Part shown: positions 49,331 to 61,085 of the stretch, piece after piece
Position numbering within the stretch: position 1 is the first letter of the stretch
How the letters are laid out: each line of letters begins with the position of its first letter
Source: Gonatopus flavifemur
Lineage: Eukaryota; Arthropoda; Insecta; Hymenoptera; Dryinidae
NCBI GenBank assembly: GCA_018340375.1
Contig: JAFFJZ010000006.1
Coordinates: forward strand, 25,612,001-25,676,000
Length of the DNA: 64,000 bases
Direction: 5' to 3'
Program-made: the position numbers and the translations under genes
Notes under the pieces: generated by a model
Databases searched by the model: none
What the model was told of the DNA's origin: nothing
The model's input: the letters and a program-made list of their open reading frames with translations, nothing else

Positions 49331-52289
49331 TCACTACCAATGGAACGATAACTATTAAATTACCTCAATATATCTATTGAACGTAATTGGACTCAAATAC
49401 CATATCCCTATACTTATTTTCACGAAATTCCGAAATCGACTTTCAGCCAGCTTCGAAAGTGATATGACTCACTGTGCGCCATATTGAATCAACAAATCCA
49501 AATTTGGTTTTCTTAATCCCAAGTGCGCAACCAGCACCCTCCAAAATCTCCGAGTGACGAAAATGTTGAGCGAATTCTATGGATTTAAAAATGTCCGTCC
49601 AGCATATTACACCCGCCATTTTGAATTTTATATTTCAATTACCAAATCCGTAATGAGTCACTTCGAAAAGCCCCTGAGTAACAAGTTGCAAAATGTCCTG
49701 GTGCGATTTTTCATTTTTGTGATTTTTTCTTGTCATCTACTCCACAGTGAATGAGGTTTACACAACATATTTATACTTTATCGGACGTTTTCCGCAAGAA
49801 GCGCAAAAAAAGCGCCGATTGAACTTCTAGTACACAACAATAGTAACACATTAATCCTAGTCTGGTGTGAATTGAACGCGGAACGACCTCTTGATAGACT
49901 GGACAAAATGAAAATTACATAGGAAATATTCATAAAATCATGTACCCATGCCTTGTAACACATCGTTCTCCTTGTTCTGTTCCTTTTCTGATTGTAGTGA
50001 AGTTATGAGATGAAGAAACCATGCATATTGTGATGAATTCTCTCAGCTGGATTAAAATACTTAGAAATTTTCAACATAGCTTCATCCACTTTTGATATGC
50101 AATTATTCATTTTCAAATTACCAGCAATTGAACACTAATGTTTGGATCCCTTCAATATATTCACCAAGTGCACTTGAACTTATATACTTCATCCCCATAA
50201 ACTTGTTTTTAAAAAATCTGGACTCGACTTTTGGCCAGTTTTTCCAGTCATCTGGCTCACTGTGCAACATAGAGTTTCTCAGAATTTTTGAGTAAGATTT
50301 ACAGGTTTTCAGAGACATTTGCAGCAGAGATACTATAAACACTGCCGAGTACCTAAAACCCCAAACTAACTATCCAAAGACTGTATTTATTTCGAAAATC
50401 TACCCCACCTGATTCTCAATACACCCTTCATAAATTTCTCGAGAACATGAATCGATGTATGAATATATATATATATATACCTCCTGCGCATAAAAGTACC
50501 GTGTGAAAATATTGAAACCATCCACATTTATCATATATAAAATCCTTCCAGCGTGACACATATAATGCGCATTACTCAAAACCTGAGTTTTATTTCCGCT
50601 GCATTCTTACCAATAGTTCACCTTTCCGCGCTCACACGCTTTGCTCGTTTGTGGTCTCTCGCATCACATCTTGTCTATTTTATTCGTCTCACGCTTTACT
50701 CGCGTTGAGCGAAACAACCCCACGATAGCATTCATCGATGGAAGGAACAAGTAATTTCAACGCATGACAAAATCCACGGTGCATTTCGTGATCTTGTTAA
50801 AATGGAACATTGTTATTCGAATGCCTCGATAGCTATTGATTTGAATTCCAATACTGTTCCTAAAATTGAATGTGAATTTCATTGGTACTTGAAGGGTTTT
50901 ATTACGATCGTTGTATGCATATATAATATATATATACATATTTATGTAGGTACACATGGTCATCAAATCCCAGTTGAATTGATGTCATGTGAGAAATCTA
51001 TCAGCAACAGGTCGCTTTTTAATATGATTTGTGTATAGGATCAAGTTTACGGGGTTTAAATTTCATTGATTGATCGTATTTGCTCTCGACAGACCAGAGT
51101 TGGAATGGAAATTTCTACCTCTAATTTGGAATAAAAAACATTCTTGCATATAAAATTTACAATATTATGAAAAGACAAAAATGAAGGTATATACGAATTT
51201 GCGTTGATCACGAATTGCACTCAGAGGAAGGGTCTATTCGAATATCCGACAGCTAGAAAATTTTATTTATCACAACTATATTTTTTATCCCCATTGAATG
51301 AACCATTTCATTCATATTCCAGACAGCTAGCCTTTTATTCACCCCAACTAGATTCTAGCTAGCGTAAATAGAAATCTAGCTGCGGCAACTAGCATTTAGT
51401 GTACGATATTTGCGCGTCTACGAATGGTCATTTGCGAATTGTTTGTTCAAGTTTCAATGGGAGTTTCGATCTCACTGTTCGTCCTTTAATGGCCACTTCA
51501 CAAGCAACATCAAGTGACATCGTCATTTCGTTGTTCATACTCGAAGCCATTGATGTTTTCCTATTCCTCTGTTTCACTTACATTGTGTCACGTTTGCCAT
51601 TAACACGATACCCTACCCCCTACGTATTGACCCATGATATTTGGTCAATTAATTTACATCGAGTCGAGTGGAAATGAAAGACTCTCGTCTATGTCCTGAA
51701 TTCAAGATCCTGACGTCGATGTAAAAGTATCGCCGTGGAAACAAATCTCGCGACACACATAAGGAGAACGGAATAAGGGGAAATTAAAGAACAGACTTTA
51801 CACGACGCGTGTCAGATTCTTTGACGCAGAAGCGAGTTTTCTTTTCATCTCCTTTTGTAAATTACCTACCGCATTGCGGACAGAGTTGGATATATTTTCA
51901 TAAAAGGATTCACAATACCGTACCGATTCACCACAAATTTGCTGTATTCTTCGGAAACGGTCGAACGAAATGACACTCTTCCGCATTACGAATTCTATTC
52001 TTCACGATGGCTTATGCATTTCGTTCGTAACATTCAATTCTTATACATATAACGGGTCATACGTGTGCTGTCAGTTCGAATCCTATTTTCAATGCTGCAA
52101 AATTTCCCGATTTATCAGGAAATCTTTTCATTTCCGTTGATTAATTTGACGAAATCTATATACCGTTTTTTTTTGGCGTATTCACAAATCACTCGTTCTT
52201 CCCCGCACAAATATCAAATTTCTATAAGGTTATTTATATTAAACAATGATTGATAATTATTGTTTTAATATATTCCTCCAAGTTATCCG
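49331..52289. other. Gene-free stretch
   Basis: AT-rich, with a TA microsatellite near 50,463-50,480 and an imperfect direct repeat (CCGACAGCTAG at 51,246; CCAGACAGCTAG at 51,319, both followed by TTTTATT...CAACTA). No gene is supported. Confidence 0.45.
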
Positions 52290-52443
52290 CTCTCCCACCC
52301 TGTTACAGAAATCCAGCTGAGATTCCACGTGGATTCTAAATCCGAAATTTCCATGTGGGATTTCCAATTCCAACTGAGATTCCACCTGGGATCCCTGGTG
52401 AAAAAGACCCCTTAAATCCTATTGGAAAAAAATTAAGTAATAT

Positions 52444-52545
52444 CCCTAACAGCAAAGTGAAAATACTCAGCAACAGTTTGAAACAATTTGCAGAGACGTT
52501 GCGTCGCCAAATGCGCAACAATATGCTGTGAATCTGAAATTTTGG
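52444..52545. repeat. Second copy of the GTTGC-rich intron repeat
   Basis: CCCTAACAGCAAAGTG, AATTTGCA and CCAAATGCGCAACA match the repeat in the DUF4728 intron (503-714, opposite strand). Both copies are preceded by AATAT. Confidence 0.6.
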
Positions 52546-52636
52546 GTTGAGTGGTTGTCGTGTTGCTCTCTTGATCACATGCGTAGCAAATTCCCAGCAA
52601 CTTCGCGTAAATTTAAGAAACAACATGAGAGCAATG

Positions 52637-52876
52637 GTTGCACACACGGAAAAAATAATTTATCTGCAGCAGCTAAATGGCTAGCACGGACATGGACAGC
52701 CATTAATTTAGCTCCTGCAGCTGAATTTTAGCTACCACTGCAAATAATTTAGCTACAAATGCAAATTTTTTTGCTATAACAGCTGAAATTTAGCTGCAGG
52801 AGCTAATTTAATGACTGTCCATGTCCGTGCTAGCCATTTAGCTGCTGCAGCTAAATTATTTTTTCCGTGCAGCAAC
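52637..52876. mobile_element. Hairpin MITE with CACGGAAAAAATAATTTA arms
   Basis: The left arm GTTGCACACACGGAAAAAA, then CAGCAGCTAAATGG and CTAGCACGGACATGGACAG, is repeated inverted at the right end with few changes. Arms are about 105 bases and the centre is AGCTAAAT-rich. The tips match those at 40.9 kb. No coding frame. Confidence 0.85.
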
Positions 52877-53335
52877 TTTTGTTGCATGGGATGAAATAAA
52901 GTGTGCTTTTGTCAGTTACCTTCATCAAAATCAAATGTTTGCAATTCAATAGGACAATATGCGGAAGCCCATTGAATCCCATAAGTTATTTCATCACTCA
53001 ACCTCTCTCTATGAAATATGAATTTTGAATATTGGGTAATAAATAATTTTATTTATCAATGTCCCAAGAAACATTAATGTCAATGATTGCCGATTTCTAT
53101 AGAAATAAAATGTGTATCTAATGATACAAAAAAATTACCAAAAAAACAAGGTTCAATTTTGCAGTTATCAAAATTGCGATAAGAATCCATCATTTAAAAT
53201 TGAGTGAGCGATGGCCATTCAAACCCCTTTATAATTCTTGGATTCATTATTTTCATTTTAACTCATCAATTGTCAAAAGTGCCATCTCGAGAACTGCGGA
53301 AAAGTTCTTCTGGGGCTCACTTTATTAAGGATATA

Positions 53336-53658
53336 TATATATTTGTTTTTTTTCAATCAGTTTTTGTTAACCCGGTCTCTTTTTACGCTGCTATGGCCAA
53401 TTGGGCCGGGGGAAGCGTACTTCCAACCTAATCGCGGCAGGGGTAAGATTCCCTGACTTATCAACCGTCGTCCCCCTATTACGGTGGTAGCCGCTTTCGG
53501 GATAAACTTTGGTTGACGCACCAACCGCCATTTCCCCTTTCGCGGCATTACCGTTAGGGAGAAAGGCGGATTGATTAGTCAGGGATTCGAACCCCCCAGC
53601 CTGCCGGACATCCATGTCTGAAAGTTAGTGCGTTAACCGTTCAGCCGTGGAGCCGGTT
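53336..53658 (-). mobile_element. tRNA-derived SINE with 15-base target duplication
   Basis: On the - strand the head reads GGCTCCACGGCTGAACGGTT (A-box-like TGAACGGTT) and, some 50 bases on, GGGTTCGAATCCC (a canonical pol III B box). The long insert between suggests a Leu/Ser-type tRNA ancestor. The 3' end is A-rich (complement of TTGTTTTTTTTC). TTTATTAAGGATATA lies directly on both sides (53,321-53,335 and 53,659-53,673), a perfect target-site duplication typical of L1/RTE-type retrotransposition. The perfect duplication indicates a fairly recent insertion. Open frames at 53,357-53,615 are not genes. Confidence 0.88.
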
Positions 53659-54546
53659 TTTATTAAGGATATAAACATTGTGAAGGGTTATACTCATTTC
53701 CAAAATTCACGGTACCATAGAAACGGATGAATACAACCAACGCCTTTTCCCATCGAATAAAAAATGTCACTTCTTTTACAATACATACATTAGAAAATAA
53801 TAGTTCTCAGGATTATGAAGGCGCCTGAGTAGCTATTGATTCATTAATTCCAAATGATAGGTTTTTATTGCAGTGTTGAACTGTAATAACGAACCTTTAT
53901 TTTGTGGGGCGACACGAGATATTTGAAAATCTATTTCAAGTGGCTATTGAACTGATTCAAAGTACAACGGTTTTGAAAACATATTGATGGAAAAGTTATT
54001 TTAGTGTAAATCTAATGAGATTCAAGTGCATTTCCCTTTGAATCGTCATTTAATAGTCATTTTCACTCTCAAGACTGAGTGATGAAGAAAATAATGGGAT
54101 TTAATGATCTTCCACATATTTTCCTATTGAATTTTAATCATCTTGGACATCAAAAATGTCCATAGGAAATAAGGGGGAAATGACAAAAGCACAACTTATT
54201 TCCTATTACTTATCTTTCTTCTAATAGGATTCAAGGAATCTTTTTTACCAGGGGTCAGAAATTCCAACCGAAATCTCACGTTGGAGTTGAAATTCTAGCT
54301 GGGATTCCACTTGAAAATAGGAATCCCAGGCAGCCCTGTGCCACTGCCACTTTAAAGTGGGACTTTTATTGTCTTTCGCCACGAGGCGTCGCTAATAGTA
54401 CACTGGGTACACAGAGGGATTGGGTTAGAGCTCATAACATAACCTCAATAAAAGATTATTTGGATCAATATTTTCAAGCAGTGGTGATATTGTTTAAATT
54501 ATTCTTCCTATTCTGTTTGACACGTATAATATTCTTGAAGCTACTA

Positions 54547-55840
54547 CGAGGGTGGATTGATAAGTTTCCGGCCTGACCAAGAGATGGCGCCACTAGGCCT
54601 ACCTTGAGGTGGCGTTCTATAGTACCATCCTTAGATAGCTTGTAGCTATAGTTTCAGTCCGATCGCTATGTTAGTTTAGTTTTGAGAGCACGCTGACCAA
54701 GACGCCTCTGTGTTTTTCGTAAAAATGGAAAAGCTGGAAAATCGTGCTGTCATCAAATACTTTTATTTGAAGGGGTTAACGCCGAAGGAAATTAAAGAAG
54801 AGATGGACTCAACACTGGGGACATCCTCCCCATCATATTCAACCGTTAAGCAGTGGGTTTCCGAGTTTAAAAAGGGTCGTGTGAGCACCTCTGATGAGCC
54901 TCGCTCAGGACGCCCCATTGAGGTCACAACTCCAGATATGATCGAAAAAATCCATCAAATAGTGCTGAAAGATCGCAGATTAAAAGTTCGTGAGATAGCT
55001 GAGACCTGTAAGATGTCATATGAACGTGTACAAAATATTTTGCACCAACATTTGTATATGGAAAAGCTCTGTGCAAGATGGGTGCCGCGTTTGCTAACAG
55101 TCGACCAAAAATTGATTCGAAAGAACATTTCTACCGCCAATTTGGCGTTGTATAAGCGTAATCCAAGCGAATTTTTGCGTCGATTCGTAACCGTTGACGA
55201 AACTTGGGTCCACCACTACACTCCTGAAACCAAAGAACAGTCTAAACAGTGGATTGGACCAGGGGAACCAACTCCAAAGAAGGCAAAAACAATTTTTTCG
55301 GCGAACAAGGTTGTGGCTACTGTTTTTTTGGGATGCAAGAGGTATTATATACATTGATTACCTTGAAAAGGGTAAAACTATCACTGGTCAATACTACGCA
55401 GACTTATTGCAACGTTTGAGCCACGAAGTGAAAATTAAACGACCTCATCTGGCGAAGAAAAAAATCTTGTTTCATCACGATAACGCACCAGCGCACACGT
55501 CAATCGTTGCGATGGCTAAAATCAACGATCTGAAGTTTGAATTAATGCCGCACCCTCCCTACTCTCCAGACCTAGCCCCGAGTGACTATTATCTGTTTCC
55601 TAACCTCAAAAAATGGCTTGGCGGTAAGAGATTTGCGGACAATGAAGAAGTAATCGAAGCTGTAAATGGGTATTTTGAGGAGCTTGACGAATCAGTCTAT
55701 AGAGATGGCATTACTAGACTAGACCACCGCTATGAGAAATGTATCAGCCTTGGAGGAGATTATGTTGAGAAATAAAAAAAAAAAATTCTTAAAAACGTTG
55801 TTTTTCTTGGTCAGGCCGGAAACTTATCAATCCACCCTCG
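54547..55840 (+). mobile_element. Nearly intact mariner transposon
   Basis: 1294 bases with perfect 36-base terminal inverted repeats (CGAGGGTGGATTGATAAGTT, then TCCGGCCTGACCAAGA) at 54,547-54,582 and 55,805-55,840. TA flanks each end (54,545-54,546; 55,841-55,842), the mariner target duplication. Inside is one transposase frame with a single defect. Identical ends imply recent activity. Confidence 0.97.
54725..55775 (+). pseudogene. Mariner transposase (DD34D) with one frameshift
   Basis: ATG at 54,725, TGA-free to a run of seven Ts at 55,323-55,329. The frame then shifts by one and continues to TAA at 55,773-55,775. Without the extra base the length would be 349 residues, normal for mariner (about 345-350). 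Order: N-terminal helix-turn-helix ([19 protein letters not shown]), second HTH ([19 protein letters not shown]), WVPRLL linker, first catalytic Asp in [14 protein letters not shown], second in FHHDNAPAH, third in PHPPYSPDLAPSDY, with exactly 34 residues between the last two Asp (DD34D). The lineage differs from the relic at 18.6 kb. Apart from the T run I see no lesion, so the defect could be a homopolymer sequencing error. Confidence 0.95.
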
Positions 55841-55868
55841 TATATCCTCACTTGAACAGTTAACCCGT

Positions 55869-55976
55869 ACAGCATCGGACATTTCTACGTTGCCCCCACG
55901 TGGAATCTTCGTTCATTCACGTTCTATCCACGTGGAGCCCAAAGAGATGCGACGTAGAAATCGGTGGATGTGCTGT
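55869..55976. mobile_element. MITE-like element, copy 2
   Basis: Starts ACAGCATCGGACATTTCTAC and ends GGTGGATGTGCTGT; the same organisation and flanks as copy 1 (9,091-9,229), but about 30 bases shorter inside. Confidence 0.6.
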
Positions 55977-56103
55977 TAGGGAAGTTCGCATCTATCTTTA
56001 TTTCGCTCCGTACCCACTGAACATGAAGCGCCATCTGGTTCGGGTCTAGGGTCAACGACAATAAGTAGCCTCTTTTCGAGATAGGTTTTGTATCGGAGTG
56101 GCA

Positions 56104-56537
56104 TAGGGCTGATCCCAGCTGGAGAGAAGAGAATTGTAATATTTACCATTTCAATAGAATTCTTTACCATCTTTCTGGTACCCTGGTCAAAAGAATCCAT
56201 TGAATCTGACAAATGAAATTCAATGAGATTTGGTCAGAACATTGTCCAAGTTTAATCGTAATTTAGTGAGATTTGGCCAGATTTAACGAGATTCACATGA
56301 AAGTTCTGACCAAATCTCATTGAAAAATCACCGGTGAGATTTGGTCAGAACATTGTCCACGTTTAATTGTAATTTAATGAGAATTGGTCAGAATCAATGG
56401 GTTCTTTTAACCAGGGTAATTATTACCAGAAACATTATGAAGAATTCTATTAGCATTGTAAACATTACCATTCTCTTCTCTTCGTGTAAGATTCCACCTG
56501 GAAATGAGGAATCCCAGCTGGAATTTCGTGACAGGGC
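56104..56537. mobile_element. Inverted-repeat transposon fragment with internal duplication
   Basis: Left arm CTGATCCCAGCTGGA, AGAAGAGAATTGTAATATTT, TAGAATTCTTTACC, CCCTGGTCAAAAGAATCCAT is mirrored at 56,390-56,535 (ACCCTGG, GAATTCTATTAG, CCATTCTCTTCTC, CCCAGCTGGAATT). Between them GAGATTTGGTCAGAACATTG occurs at 56,229 and 56,336. The CCAGCTGG...CAGGG ends recall the block at 52.3/54.3 kb. Confidence 0.65.
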
Positions 56538-57373
56538 AGTCACTCAAATTCGAATTTGAAGAAAGCGAGCGTCCCTAAATTCAAACAGTGCAGAAAAATA
56601 ACTCAGAACTTTAAGATCGTTTATTTTTTAGAAATTACGATACCATATCTTCCGATTTCAAATTTTAATGATTTTGCATCACTGCATATCATATCGAATA
56701 TATATATCGTGAATGAATTTATTGATTCATTGAGAATTGAATCGACTTTAGAATATGTTATAGAAGAAAACATTTGTTTTTTATGCACAAAAGAAAGACA
56801 ACATTCATTCACAGTGTTTCGAGAATTAAAATTGAAAACATTTCAATCAGCGTTATACGCGAACACCCAAATATTTGTTTTTCTTCTTATTTCATTCCAA
56901 TTCATTCGAATGTTCGTTCAACTGTTTTATAGCTCTCATGAATGCACGTCAAATGCATGTACAATCAATATTCAGAAATCATATAGGTGATTAAATAGAG
57001 GGTTGCATGTACATGTCATTGTATAATGACACAATCAACTCCCAACTTTATGCTTGGTTTTTCTCTCTTTTCTATTCGTCAATAGAGTTGTATGGTTTTC
57101 GTTATTTTGAGCAAAGATATAAGCGTATCATAATTTTCCCTGTGCATATAAATACCCATATATTAAAAATTTTCAAGTTCCGCCAATGCTGACAATAGAA
57201 TATAGCTTGGCGCAATGTTGACAGGCAAAGCTTGGCAATCTATAAATATTCAATGTTGATTAAGGGACTAGTACCGGTTTCAAGACTAAAAAACGACCCA
57301 TATTTGAACTTTTTGTCTCTTGTTTCTTTTATTACAAAACTTTATACAAGCTCTCGCCTTCAATTTGTACATC
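56538..57373. other. Gene-free stretch
   Basis: AT-rich. The 144-codon + frame at 56,556-56,990 has no domain, and its antisense is also partly open. Considered chance. Confidence 0.4.
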
Positions 57374-57489
57374 CCCACATAGCACAAATGTCTCAGTTAT
57401 ATCTCCACAAGATTCTGACAATATTACAATGTCTCCAGAATGTTGCAGAATATTCTGGAGATGTTACTGAGACATTTGTGCTATGTGGG
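57374..57489. mobile_element. Palindromic element, CCCACATAGCACAAATG ends
   Basis: Arms CCCACATAGCACAAATGTCT and the inverted copy ACATTTGTGCTATGTGGG pair, continuing through TCAGT and a CTCCA block. It is 116 bases long, non-coding, and would fold into one hairpin. Confidence 0.8.
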
Positions 57490-57614
57490 TTTTTTGGGAG
57501 TGTATACAGATTTTTTTCCCTTTTTTTTTTATCGATCATTATTTGATACAAGGCGCCAAAATCGGGTCCTCGAAAATGAGACCCTCACACTGCGCTGAGA
57601 TAATCTCAAAACTG

Positions 57615-57701
57615 CCCAGATAGCACAGAAGTTCCAAAAGAGTTCATAATGAATACAATCTATTCATAAAGAACTCTATTAGAACACTTGTGCTATCTGG
57701 G
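57615..57701. mobile_element. Palindromic element, CCCAGATAGCACA ends
   Basis: Arms CCCAGATAGCACAGAAGTTC and GAACACTTGTGCTATCTGGG pair. It is 87 bases long and a relative of the element 125 bases upstream: the tips CCCANATAGCACA are shared and the centres differ. Confidence 0.8.
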
Positions 57702-58078
57702 TGGCATGTCTCAAACAGAAATTTCAAGAAGCATTTCAAACAGGAAGGTAGTTCACATCGTAATTCACCACCTATTTATGAAAAATTAGAAAAAAAACAA
57801 AATGACGGCTTTGTGAAAAAATCGATGTAAAAAACACGTATTTTCCCACCTTTTTTCCCTTTGCCAAATTTTTTTTCACTAATTTTTCTGCAATTTTCTG
57901 GTGAATTACGATAGAGGAGATCGAAATAAACAAATGCACCAAGAATAAAACAAATCTATCCAGTGGTTGCGGAGAATAAGTCAGCGCAGTTTGAAAAACG
58001 CTATTTTGAGTAAAACGCGTTTGAAGTTTTTTTACGATAAATTTTAAGAACATTTGAATTACTAAAACTCTCCAAGGA

Positions 58079-58217
58079 TGGGCATTTTTGTACTCCCGGA
58101 GTATTTTCAGTAAGGAATACTTCTTGTTGACCCCATATGACAACATATTTTACACAAGACAAGAAAGTACCCCACTGAAAGTACTCCAGGAATACGAAAA
58201 TACTCCCGGCTGCCCAT
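58079..58217. repeat. Imperfect hairpin repeat
   Basis: TGGGCATTTTTGTACTCCCG at the left is mirrored by AAAATACTCCCGGCTGCCCA at the right, and GAGTATTTTCAGTAAGG by CCACTGAAAGTACTCC. Probably another MITE. Confidence 0.55.
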
Positions 58218-58417
58218 TCCTGCAACTCTCTTATTTTTTCGAATTTCATTATAAAATTTTAGGAGGTGATTTTTGAAGGTATAAGGTTACATGAAATGTT
58301 TTTAAAAAAATGAATTCTTTCAAAATTCTAACCCTTAACAAAGAATGTAATGTAGCAACGGCATTGGTGTTCCACGAATTTCGGTTGTCAGCCTCGCAGG
58401 TAAAAATATTCTATTAA

Positions 58418-58492
58418 ATGCCATTATGAATGGTGGAATTTCTGATTGAATTCCATTGAAACCTATTGATTTTCTCATTCTTCAATAAGATT
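58418..58492 (+). repeat. Dispersed repeat shared with 63.2 kb
   Basis: ATGAATGGTGGAATTTCTGA, TTGAATTCCATTGAAACC and TTTTCTCATTCTTCAATAAG closely match 63,221-63,310 in the same order. Confidence 0.6.
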
Positions 58493-61021
58493 GAACGCAA
58501 ACGATAGATTCTATTGAAAGTGAGGATCATTTGAAACGTGGTCAAATATTGCCACAAATTTCCGTCTAGTCTGGAAAAAAATGTTTTTTCAATGTAGCGC
58601 CGATCATTGGTAATAGCATGGCTTAATATTGGTATGTTCCTTAATTTAAACTTTTGATGGCTGAATCGCTCCTACTACTGATCCATATTGTATATACTTC
58701 TCATGACAAACTTTAGCGACAAAAAAGCACCTAGTGGTTTACAGATAAATCAGAAAAACACAATAAGATCGCAAATAACATGTTAATGAAAATTGTGAAA
58801 TGCGCATACTTTTTATATATTTTTTTACAATTTTATCATTGGCGCAACATCGATTAACAAATTTTTCTATTGTTTGCCAATGATGTTCTATTTCATTGCA
58901 ATTTCTACACCAATGCACATTGATAGATCACAAAATGATGTTATCATTTCTCATGCCATACTTTATCTACATTGCGCCATGCTAGCACCGATGGTAAATT
59001 TCTGCACAGGTCTTGTAATCATAGTATTCGTGAGGGTCGTATAGCTATTAAATCTTTAGCATGAAATTATTATTCATCGTTACAAGAAGATTGGAAAGAA
59101 GGGTCACGTTAAGAAGTTCTTCAAGTACTTTCCAAGTCGGTTATTAGAAAGTTGCCCTTTGAGCTACGCTCGATCATTGTGTCTCTTATAGTTACGAAAA
59201 TATTTTCCTCGCTACTTTGGGTACCCACCATCGACCCTGAGTTGCACGATAAATCTAATTTTGTTCATGTTAAATTCCAAGAAAAAAGTCGATTAGAAGT
59301 GATTTTAACTCGAATCGTTGATCGAAATTTCATGTCAATCATTTTTCTGATACAAAATTCATTGACGACTCGTAAAGTTGTCGTTGCGAGATGAAACCAA
59401 AGTCGTGTCCACACCATCCATAATTCGAGCTTTATATCGACGGATTCTGCTTTTTTTTTTGCAGAATCCTCTTATCGTTTGACTTGGGGAAACAGTGTGG
59501 TTGACATCATACGTCAATCTCAATCTTCCATGGTAACTAAATCGAAAACAAGTAAACAGTCATGTATAATAAAGAGGTAACAACGCAAATACATTGTAGC
59601 GGGATAAAAGAAAAATTATGTACAAAGAAGATACTTTGTTTAGCGCGTATTCCACTTCACAAGAAGAAAAATCAAATATTGGATTAGTTGAGAGGAGTTT
59701 ATGAAACGTGAACGAAAATTTACCCATATATTCCAAGAGGGCAAATATTTGTTATTGTAGAAAACGAATGAACGGTCGTGAGAGTAAATATTCATTCAAT
59801 TCAAATTCAACTTTGAGATCGAAATGCGATTTTATACTTTTTTTTTTATAACATATGTTTGTTAGCAGAATATCGAAACCACTTCATCAAATAACGAAAA
59901 GTACTCATGCACGAAGTTGCAACTTTGTGAAATAGAGATGATTCAATTTTATGTCTTTCCTGTGTCGAGGGTTTTCTGTATAGTTTCAAAACGATATCCC
60001 TGGTTTTGTTGCTTTTGAAGGAACGAATGATGTAACATCGTTGACTTGTTACCGCTATAACTTTCAAGCACGTGAACCACTTGCAATTCAAATACTGGTA
60101 TCTTACGGTTAGGATTACCTGTATAATTTGCTGCTTTGTTCATTCCCTATTACGAACAGCATAGTAACTGAATTTGTCAATGTCTCTGCTATTCTTTGAT
60201 TAAACGAAACAAATAATTCTTACAAGTCTTTCTCACGCCCAGATAAATCGTATCATTTGAAAAACAATAACACAAACCTGCTTTGCAAATTTTGGACTTT
60301 CCCACCTTTGTTACCCAGGCAGGAAAATTTCAGTGATGTTCATAATTTTTCAAAGAAATTTTTTTCCTGCCAAAGTAAAGATGGATTCAGAAACAAAAAA
60401 ACCAATCATTTCATAAAGAATGGATTTCATTGCGTTCGGTATCCAGAGACATCGAGCATTCAAAATCATATCTCGTGTGAAACTGTTTCAAACACTCTCT
60501 AACTCGGTTACGTGAAATCTTGATAGAGGAGCAGACGTTGTTAGGATACCTGTTATAATTTACGCAAATGAGGTGGGTAAAATATTTCTGATGACATCAA
60601 CAGCGTTTGATAATGCAACTGTTGTATAGCTTTAGAACAAAAACTGCCAAGAAGAGGAATTGAACCATGACTCGCTACTGTTTTTAAATTGTTTTGGATA
60701 CTGAATTATATTCGCAGGCGTTGCTAACTCCGCAAACAGGATTGCAATAGCATAGCGCCAGTATGGAACCAAGTTTCAATTTCCACGTGGGTAGTGTTCT
60801 GTGTGTGGATTAAAAACCGTGTTTTCTAGGAGATACCAGCGATCCCTCACGATACAACCCGAGCCAAATTCTGTACAAACCATCTTTATTGATTCAAGAA
60901 GCGATATTTTGATTCGAGTTGTAGTGTCCCTTTCTAACCAACGGTTATTGTTGCATCTTCACGGGTCGCTGGTACCACCTTGAGAATTTCTCAACTCTAA
61001 AGCCCTACCCTAAAGATTCAC
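58493..61021. other. Gene-free stretch
   Basis: AT-rich. Open frames up to 81 codons lack recognisable features. No RNA gene is seen. Confidence 0.4.
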
Positions 61022-61085
61022 CTGCATCGCAGGATCATCAGCGGCCCATTGAAACCCCAGTTTATCATAGTTTGTAGGGCTAATT
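61022..61085. repeat. Dispersed repeat, copy C
   Basis: TCGCAGGATCATCAGCGGCC, CATTGAAACCCCAG and TTTATCATAGTTTGTAGGGC match copy A at 19,244 and, more weakly, copy B at 39,870. Confidence 0.6.

Larger units (their letters stand above)
52290..54350. mobile_element. Composite repeat block bounded by inverted arms
   Basis: The left arm (about 52,300-52,430: CTGTTACAGAAATCCAGCTG, CCCTGGTGAAAAAG, AATCCTATTGG) has an inverted counterpart at about 54,220-54,345 (TAATAGGATTCAAGGAATC, TTTTTTACCAGGGG, CCCAGGCAGCCCTG). Within it are a GTTGC-rich repeat (52,444), a hairpin element (52,637), and a SINE (53,336). It may be one old transposon that absorbed others, or separate copies in opposite orientation. 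Confidence 0.5.

Noticed and set aside
53357..53615. Two - strand frames of 63 and 74 codons
   Set aside because: They lie wholly within the SINE, which explains the GC-rich sequence.
55094..55354. - strand frames inside the mariner
   Set aside because: They are antisense shadows of the transposase frame.
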